DNA from: Parolsenella massiliensis
GTDB taxonomy: Bacteria > Actinomycetota > Coriobacteriia > Coriobacteriales > Atopobiaceae
Length of the DNA stretch: 64,000 nucleotides
NCBI RefSeq assembly: GCF_900143685.1
Contig: NZ_LT671675.1
Location: 905,111-969,110, forward strand
Direction of reading: 5' to 3'
This document shows, piece by piece, positions 58,984-64,000 of this stretch. A program made the position numbers and the translations under genes. Each line of letters begins with the position of its first letter. Positions within the stretch are counted from its first letter, which is position 1. The notes under the pieces are model-generated. The model saw only the letters and a program-made list of their open reading frames with translations. It was not told the origin of the DNA and searched no databases.

Positions 58984-59012
58984 ATGATACGCGAACAATC
59001 GTTCGTGGTCAA
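58984..59012 (-). promoter_or_regulatory. recA promoter
   Basis: Minus strand: TTGACC (complement of 59007-59012), a 17-base spacer that contains the LexA box, TATCAT (complement of 58984-58989). Confidence 0.8.
58993..59004. promoter_or_regulatory. LexA box of recA
   Basis: GAAC-AATC-GTTC, a perfect match to GAAC-N4-GTTC, extended on both sides to CGAAC/GTTCG. It lies fully inside the -35/-10 spacer, where a bound repressor blocks RNA polymerase. Confidence 0.85.
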
Positions 59013-59045
59013 ACACTTGAGAGGAGCTTAGGACACGCAAGGCGC

Positions 59046-59097
59046 CAAAAACCTGACGGGCATCTAACTGAGGTCTAACACCGCAGCTAGATGCCCG
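59046..59097 (-). terminator. Terminator of the rimO-pgsA-cinA unit
   Basis: Minus strand: CGGGCATCTA and TAGATGCCCG, perfect 10-base arms with a 21-base loop, followed by TCAGGTTTTT. It separates the pgsA-cinA gene from the SOS-controlled recA promoter. Confidence 0.75.
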
Positions 59098-59145
59098 AAA
59101 ATTAAGAGAATTTGCCGCACGAACAATCCGCCGAGCGGCACCCGC

Positions 59146-60252
59146 CTAGCTGCGAGCGGCAGTTCCCGCGCACATACCCTTGAGAAGGCCGAGCGCATGC
59201 ATGACGGAGCGCAGCCTGACCTCGGAGCGGTCGCCGGGGAACACGACGGACTCCGTACGTGTCTCGGCACCATTGCTCACGCCAAACCAGACGAGGCCAA
59301 CGGGCTTGCCGGGAACCGCGCCGCCAGGACCCGCGATGCCCGTGACGCTCACGGAGACGTCGCATCCCAGGGCGGTGCGGGCGCCTTTGGCCATCTCGCT
59401 CGCGCACTCGTTGGAGACGGCACCGACGCGCTCGAGCGTCTCGTGGCTCACGCCCAGCAGCGCCTCCTTGACGGAGCACGCATAGGAGCCAACGGCGCCC
59501 ACGACCACGTCAGACGAGCCCGGCACGGCCGTGAGCGACGCCTCGACGAGGCCGCCCGTGCAGCTCTCGGCCGTCCCCACGCTCAAGCCACGCTCGCGGG
59601 CGTCCTCGAGCACCTCCGCAGCGAGGGCCACGGCGTCGTCCCACGCGGGAGCCTTCTCGTCGCCATCACCGGAGGGCTCGTCGTCCGCAAGTGCTCCCCA
59701 CGACTTCACGAAGTAGTCGGTCCCGCTCCAGATGGTGAGCACCACGGCAACCGCGAGCAGCACGTACGAGACGCACATGAGCTCGTAGCTGTCGAGCGCC
59801 TGCGCAAGGAGCGCTCCGCAGATCGACACCATCGTCGTGGCCGTCTTCCACTTGCCGAGGTTGCCGGCCGCGATGACGATGCCCTTCGTGGCCACGACCA
59901 TGCGAAGCCCGCTCACGAGAAACTCGCGGGACACGATCACGAGTAACGCCCACGTGACGGGAGCACCCGTCTCGAGCAGGTAGCACAGGGCCACGATGAC
60001 GACGAGCTTGTCGGCGATCGGGTCGAGGAACTTGCCAAACGTCGTCACCTCGTTTCGGCTGCGGGCGAGGTAGCCGTCGAGCTTGTCGGTGAGGGAAAGC
60101 AGGCAAAAGGCAACGAACACCGCGATGCCGCCGGTGCCTACGCCACCAAGCAGCTGGGCCATGAGAAGCCACACGGGCACGAACACCACGCGGATGCACG
60201 TGACGATGTTTGCCGGCGTCCACATGCCAGACGAGGTCTTCTTCTCGCTCAC
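59146..60252 (-). CDS. pgsA: Fusion of PgsA (phosphatidylglycerophosphate synthase) and CinA C-terminal (NMN amidase) domains
   Basis: 368 residues in one open frame. Residues 10-185 are a CDP-alcohol phosphatidyltransferase with about five membrane segments and the full motif in DKLDGYLARSRNEVTTFGKF, then LDPIADK. After a hydrophilic linker (186-203, DDEPSGDGDEKAPAW), residues 205-365 are the CinA-C/PncC domain, with GTAESCTGGLVEASL and VTGIAGPGGAVPGKPVG. PncC deamidates nicotinamide mononucleotide. Many bacteria have pgsA and cinA as neighbours in this place; here they are joined, and the CinA N-terminal domain is missing. The GTG at 60252 follows the rimO stop with GAGGAGG upstream; the ATG at 60270 is an alternative. 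Confidence 0.92.
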   Translation of the reverse strand: MSEKKTSSGMWTPANIVTCIRVVFVPVWLLMAQLLGGVGTGGIAVFVAFCLLSLTDKLDGYLARSRNEVTTFGKFLDPIADKLVVIVALCYLLETGAPVTWALLVIVSREFLVSGLRMVVATKGIVIAAGNLGKWKTATTMVSICGALLAQALDSYELMCVSYVLLAVAVVLTIWSGTDYFVKSWGALADDEPSGDGDEKAPAWDDAVALAAEVLEDARERGLSVGTAESCTGGLVEASLTAVPGSSDVVVGAVGSYACSVKEALLGVSHETLERVGAVSNECASEMAKGARTALGCDVSVSVTGIAGPGGAVPGKPVGLVWFGVSNGAETRTESVVFPGDRSEVRLRSVMHALGLLKGMCAGTAARS

Positions 60253-60256
60253 GGCC

Positions 60257-61642
60257 TTAGGCCTCCTCATCCTCGGGGCCCAGGATCTCTCCCTCGAGCT
60301 CGTAGCAGAACGACTCGGTGAGGCGCACGCGGACCACGTCACCAACGGACGCCTCGCCCTCTGCGATATGCACAGCACCGTCGCAGTCGGGGGCCTGGAA
60401 CCAGGTGTGGCCGATGAGCTCGGGGGCGTCGCCATCGGAGTCGATGCCGTCGATGATCACGTCGACGACCTCGCCCACGTGCTTGGCCGTGGCGGAGAAG
60501 CCAAGCTCCTCGGCAACGTCGATGAGTCCCTGGGCGCGCTCGAGCTTCACGTCGTCGCCAATCTGGCCGTCCATCTCGGCGCCACGCGTGCCCTCCTCGG
60601 GAGAGTAGGAGAAAACGCTCGTGTAGTCGAACTCCTCGGCCTGGATGAAGTCGAGAAGCTCCTCGTACTCCTCCTCGGTCTCGCCGGGAAAGCCCACGAG
60701 GCCCGTCGTGCGCAGCACCATGCCCGGAATCTCTGCGCGAAGGCGCGCGAAGAGCTCGGAGAACTCCTCGGCGCTGCCCGAGCGGTTCATGCTCTTGAGC
60801 ACGCGGGCGCTGCAGTGCTGGATGGGGATGTCGATGTAGGGAAGCACCTCGGGCGTGTCGCGAATGGCAGCGACGAGCTCGTCGGTCATGCCCTCGGGCT
60901 GCAGGTACAGCACGCGCAGCCATGCGCCGTAGGGGCGAACCACCTGCGCGAGCCTCGTGAGCAGGCTCGCAAGCGTGTCGCCCTCCCCCAGGTCACGGCC
61001 CCAGATGCCCGTGTCCTGGCCGATGAGCACGAACTCGCGGACGCCCTGCTCGGCAAGCGCGCGGACCTCGCCCTCGATCTCTGCGTAGGGGCGAGACGCA
61101 TAGCGGCCGCGAATGTAGGGGATGGCGCAGAACGAGCAGAATCGGTCGCAGCCGTCGGAGATCTTCACATAGGCGCTCGCGCCCTCAACCGTGCGCAGCG
61201 GCGCGGCGAGCGGTCCCGCCGCGGCGCCCTCGGCCGCAGGGACCACGGACTCGCGGCCCAGCACGCCGTCCATCACCGACACGATGCCGTCCTCGGCATC
61301 GGCTCGCACGAACGCGGCCACCTCGGGAAGCTCGGCGGGAAGGTCATCGCCGTAGCGGGAGGGAACGCAGCCGCACATCACGATGGGACGCTCGCGCACG
61401 CCCTCGGTGTTGGCCTCGGCAAGCTCGAGCGTGCGCTCGATGCTCTCGGACGTGGCGCTCGCGAGAAACGAGCACGTGTTGACGATGACGGCGTCTGCCG
61501 CGTCGGCATCAGCGGTCTCGGAATAGCCGGCGCGAAGCAGCAGGCTGCGCATGCGGTCGGTGTCAACCTCGTTCTTGGCGCAGCCAAGCGTAACGAACAG
61601 GATGGCCGGGGACTGCGAGGTCCCCTGTTGCTCGAGTGACAT
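60257..61642 (-). CDS. rimO: Ribosomal protein S12 methylthiotransferase
   Basis: 461 residues, radical-SAM methylthiotransferase. TLGCAKNEVDTDRMRSLLL, NTCSFLASATSESIE and CGCVPSRYGDDL give the three cysteines of the auxiliary cluster. CDRFCSFCAIPYIRGRYASR is the SAM cluster motif, and a TRAM domain ends it. GCxKNxVD-type start and the absence of the MiaB C-terminal pattern identify RimO. It modifies Asp of S12. It is followed after 4 bases by the pgsA-cinA fusion. The usual ATG at 61642 has a GAAAGG Shine-Dalgarno. Confidence 0.95.
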   Translation of the reverse strand: MSLEQQGTSQSPAILFVTLGCAKNEVDTDRMRSLLLRAGYSETADADAADAVIVNTCSFLASATSESIERTLELAEANTEGVRERPIVMCGCVPSRYGDDLPAELPEVAAFVRADAEDGIVSVMDGVLGRESVVPAAEGAAAGPLAAPLRTVEGASAYVKISDGCDRFCSFCAIPYIRGRYASRPYAEIEGEVRALAEQGVREFVLIGQDTGIWGRDLGEGDTLASLLTRLAQVVRPYGAWLRVLYLQPEGMTDELVAAIRDTPEVLPYIDIPIQHCSARVLKSMNRSGSAEEFSELFARLRAEIPGMVLRTTGLVGFPGETEEEYEELLDFIQAEEFDYTSVFSYSPEEGTRGAEMDGQIGDDVKLERAQGLIDVAEELGFSATAKHVGEVVDVIIDGIDSDGDAPELIGHTWFQAPDCDGAVHIAEGEASVGDVVRVRLTESFCYELEGEILGPEDEEA

Positions 61643-61681
61643 GGATTGCCTTTCTGGGGAGAGAGACGGTACATGGCAAGC

Positions 61682-61707
61682 CCCGGGACCCTATGGGGAC
61701 GCCCGGG
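61682..61707 (-). other. Hairpin between yajQ and rimO
   Basis: CCCGGG...CCC-CATA-GGG...CCCGGG folds with small bulges in the 75-base gap. There is no T tract. It is a possible attenuator or weak terminator after yajQ. Confidence 0.4.
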
Positions 61708-61717
61708 ACTTGAGGGG

Positions 61718-62215
61718 CTAGCGGTAGTTGTTGAACTGCAACGGGATGCCGTAGTCCTGGGAGCGAAGATGCGTGATGACCTGCTGAAGCGCATCCTTGG
61801 AAGGGCTCGTGACGCGGAGCTTGTCATCGTCTATCTGGGCCTTGACCTTGAGCTTAAGATCACGGATGTCCTTGGAGATCTTCTTGGCGCACTCCTTGTC
61901 GATGCCCTGGACCACATGGCCGACGACGCGCACGGAGTCGCCAGACGCGGAAACGGGCTTGTCCCAGCTCACGCTCTTGAGGTCAACCCCACGCTTGACG
62001 AGCCTGCCGTTAAGGATGTCAATGACCTGCTTTGAGACGAACTCGGCAGGCGCGGCAACCGTGATCGTGGCATCGGGCTTGGACAGTTCGACGCTCGAGC
62101 CAGAGCCCTTGAGGTCGTAACGCTGCGTGAGCTCGCGCGCGGTCTGCTGGACGGCGTTGTCTACCTCCTGCATGTCCACCGTGGAGACGACGTCAAAGCT
62201 CGAATCCTTGGCCAT
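61718..62215 (-). CDS. yajQ: YajQ family nucleotide-binding protein
   Basis: 165 residues, full length. SSFDVVSTVDMQEVDNAVQQ at the N-terminus and the repeat of the same fold from about residue 90, VRVVGHVVQGIDKECAKKIS, form the two RNP-like domains. SPSKDALQQVITHLRSQDYG and FNNYR end it. Some family members bind cyclic di-GMP, others RNA; which applies here is not shown. The ATG at 62215 has GAAAGGAA upstream. It lies between the RodZ-like gene and rimO. Confidence 0.93.
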   Translation of the reverse strand: MAKDSSFDVVSTVDMQEVDNAVQQTARELTQRYDLKGSGSSVELSKPDATITVAAPAEFVSKQVIDILNGRLVKRGVDLKSVSWDKPVSASGDSVRVVGHVVQGIDKECAKKISKDIRDLKLKVKAQIDDDKLRVTSPSKDALQQVITHLRSQDYGIPLQFNNYR

Positions 62216-62267
62216 GTCTGTTCCTTTCTCGGGCTTGCGCCCGTGAGCAAGTTCATGTGAACGCGGC

Positions 62268-63746
62268 CTACTCGCCGCTCGTGCCGCCCTTGGAGGAGTC
62301 TGACGAGCCGGAGTCCGAGGAGCTGGTGGTGCTGGCGGTGGTGGCCGCCGCGGGATCCGTACCCTCGATCGTGAGGGTCGAGGTGCCGGCGGACTTGCCC
62401 GAGAAGGTCTGGCGCTCGCCGTTCTTCTCGACAGTCACGACGCTTGGGTCGCCCACCCTAATCTCGAGCGACTTCTTGGGGCTGTACTCCTGCGACCACG
62501 AGCCCGTGATGGACTCGGCGACCTTCTGCTCGCCATCGCACGTGACCTCGACCCAGGTGGTGGCCCCGTCTGCGACGCTCACCGTGACCTTCGTCTCCTG
62601 CGTGGCGGCAGCGGCCGCGGAGGCGGCCTTCTTGGCGGCGGCCTCGGAGAGTGCATGCTGCTCGGCGGCGGAAGTCGTGGTGGCAGAGGTGGACGCAGCC
62701 TCGCTCGTCACGGCGGTCACGACGTTCACCTTGCTGTTGTCGACCTTCGACGAGGCGCAGGAGCGGATCGAGAACGTGAGGATAACGACGAGCAGCACCA
62801 CGAGCAGCGCCGAGAGCACCACGGCCGCGCGCCTCGGGTCAGACGCGATGGAGTCGATAATGCCGGCGATGCCGCTGCGCTGGGGCTCGTTGCGACGACC
62901 CCTGTTGCGCGGATCGCGGTTGCGGTCCCTGTTGGGGGCCTGGCGACGCACGTTGGGGCGGACGGGCGCGGAGATGTTGCGGCTCCCCTCTCGGCCAGCA
63001 CGCGTGGACGAGGGGCGATACGGACGCGCGTCTGAGCCAAAGCGCAGGTCGTCGCGATACTGTCCGGAGTCAACGCGACGGGTCTGGATGTCGTCCCCGT
63101 AGCGTGAGCCCGTGTGAGAAGATCTCGCGCGGGAAGTGCCGGAGCCCGCGCCGCGGCCGCGCTGGTAGTCGTCACCATAGGCATCGCGGGCACGACGGGC
63201 GCGACCCGCCTGCTGACGGCGGGCGCGATCATCATAGTCGTTAGGGTTTCTCGTGGTGTAGCGCCTATCGGCGGGAGAGCCGTAGGAGCTCGAGTAGCTC
63301 GAGCCATACGAGCCGCGCGGGTCGTAGGCGCCCTGCGCCGAGTAGCCAGACGGGGCACCGTAGCCCAATCCCGAGGTTCGAGCCAACGCGAGGCCCGTCG
63401 TGGTGGAGCGAGCCTGGCTCGCGGCCGAGGCGGGACCGTCATGACCCGGCTCGTCTGCCAGGCGGGCAAGGCCGGTGGGGGCCCTACCGGTGACGCCCGC
63501 CACGTACTCGGCGTGCTCCCTCTCGTAGAGCTCAGTGATGCGGCGAGGGTCAAGGCCAAGGTAGCGGGCATAGCTCGCTACCATACCCTGGGCATATCCA
63601 AGTGCGGGCAGGTGATCGAAGTCGCCAAGCTCAAACGCCTCAAGCACGCTCTCGCGCATCCTGAGCACGCGGGCCGCCTGAGGGATGGAGAGCCTCAGCT
63701 GATGGCGCCTGCTCGCCAGAAGCTCGGCAAACTGCGGACGCTGCAT
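62268..63746 (-). CDS. RodZ-like helix-turn-helix membrane protein with long basic linker
   Basis: 492 residues. Residues 1-75 are the RodZ-type helix-turn-helix (FAELLASRRHQLRLSIPQAA, then ALGYAQGMVASYARYLGLDP). A low-complexity linker of about 215 residues (85-300) is rich in Arg, Tyr, Ser, Gly and Asp. One membrane segment (about 307-328) and a C-terminal domain (380-460) with the DUF4115 pattern (TKVTVSVADGATTWVEVTCD) follow. The last 30 residues are Ser/Thr-rich. RodZ links MreB to the membrane; E. coli RodZ is 337 residues, so the linker is the unusual part. It starts 5 bases after ftsK. The link to cell shape is inferred from family. Confidence 0.82.
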   Translation of the reverse strand: MQRPQFAELLASRRHQLRLSIPQAARVLRMRESVLEAFELGDFDHLPALGYAQGMVASYARYLGLDPRRITELYEREHAEYVAGVTGRAPTGLARLADEPGHDGPASAASQARSTTTGLALARTSGLGYGAPSGYSAQGAYDPRGSYGSSYSSSYGSPADRRYTTRNPNDYDDRARRQQAGRARRARDAYGDDYQRGRGAGSGTSRARSSHTGSRYGDDIQTRRVDSGQYRDDLRFGSDARPYRPSSTRAGREGSRNISAPVRPNVRRQAPNRDRNRDPRNRGRRNEPQRSGIAGIIDSIASDPRRAAVVLSALLVVLLVVILTFSIRSCASSKVDNSKVNVVTAVTSEAASTSATTTSAAEQHALSEAAAKKAASAAAAATQETKVTVSVADGATTWVEVTCDGEQKVAESITGSWSQEYSPKKSLEIRVGDPSVVTVEKNGERQTFSGKSAGTSTLTIEGTDPAAATTASTTSSSDSGSSDSSKGGTSGE

Positions 63747-63751
63747 GTTGG

Positions 63752-64000
63752 CTACACCTCCCTAAACGCGGCCTCGGCCGCACGAAGCTCCTCGAGCCCG
63801 TCGGCGTCGAGCAGCACCTCTCTTGGCTTGGAGCCGTCGGGGGGTCCAACGACGCCCTTCCGCTCCAGGTTGTCCATGATTCTTCCTGCCCTAGCGTACC
63901 CCACCTTGAGCCGGCGCTGGAGTCCAGACGTCGAACCTAGCTGAGAGTCCACAACAACCTGCGCAGCCTCCCAGACGAGCGGGTCGTCCTCGTCCATGTC
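63752..64000 (-). CDS. ftsK: FtsK/SpoIIIE DNA translocase, C-terminal end
   Basis: The frame is open to the window edge, and only the last 82 residues are visible. They are the gamma winged-helix domain that reads KOPS sequences: LVWEAAQVVVDSQLGSTSGL, LQRRLKVGYARAGRIMDNLE and GVVGPPDGSKPREVLL. The motor domain is outside. It is the first gene of the minus-strand run that ends at hflX, and partner of the XerC-like recombinase at 1004. Confidence 0.93.
   Translation of the reverse strand, partial: DMDEDDPLVWEAAQVVVDSQLGSTSGLQRRLKVGYARAGRIMDNLERKGVVGPPDGSKPREVLLDADGLEELRAAEAAFREV

Overview
The window is 64 kb of GC-rich bacterial chromosome with almost no non-coding space. It is probably from a member of the Coriobacteriia (Atopobiaceae/Olsenella-like). 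That placement is inferred from high GC, frequent GTG and TTG starts, RNase Y rather than RNase E, an actinobacterial FHA-MerR (GarA-FtsR-like) pair, SpoVS without other sporulation genes, and LexA sites of the GAAC-N4-GTTC type. No database search was run. Nothing resembles a prophage, an intact insertion sequence or a CRISPR array. Almost every gene is a core housekeeping gene.

Layout, plus strand. 1-1942: end of trmFO and a XerC/D recombinase. 1994-13725: a growth block with rpsB-tsf, pyrH-frr-uppS-cdsA-dxr-rseP-like-ispG, proS and an aminotransferase. 13807-15801: a tRNA region with three identical tRNA-Ala(GGC), a CAT tRNA (probably Ile2), tRNA-Val(CAC), an unknown membrane protein and a decayed coding fragment. 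15873-23732: VOC protein, ABC-F protein, small membrane protein, site-2 protease, scpA-scpB-rluB, histidine phosphatase, cmk, plsC. 23762-36429: ispH, der, plsY-gpsA, rpe, cysteine desulfurase, Nif3-zinc ribbon, coaBC-nfo, a second ABC-F protein, a gene remnant and degV. 36548-46090: tRNA-Pro, a heterodimeric ABC exporter, a CDP-alcohol phosphatidyltransferase, a D,D-carboxypeptidase, a Rid-family protein, FHA and MerR proteins, apt and a ClC transporter.

Layout, minus strand. 46249-48524: trxB, dut, nrdR and a small membrane protein divergent from lexA. lexA and a DUF1624 acyltransferase (48728-50171) are on the plus strand. 50172-64000 is read leftwards: ftsK end, RodZ-like protein, yajQ, rimO, a pgsA-cinA fusion, recA, recX, rny, a GHKL ATPase, spoVS, miaB, miaA, hflX.

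The genes work together in a few themes. One is cell-envelope lipid and isoprenoid supply (uppS, cdsA, dxr, ispG, ispH, plsC, plsY, gpsA, pgsA). Others are translation (rpsB, tsf, frr, proS, tRNAs, trmFO, miaA, miaB, rimO), chromosome handling (xerC, scpAB, ftsK) and DNA repair (recA, recX, lexA, nfo, dut, nrdR).

The least ordinary parts are the lexA intergenic region, the recA promoter and the rny-spoVS segment. The lexA region has four LexA-like boxes arranged over two divergent promoters, one of which drives an unknown tail-anchored protein. The recA promoter carries a perfect LexA box in its spacer. A MutL/HSP90-type ATPase sits between RNase Y and SpoVS. Also notable are a PgsA-CinA fusion and a winged-helix-like insertion in the RseP-family protease.
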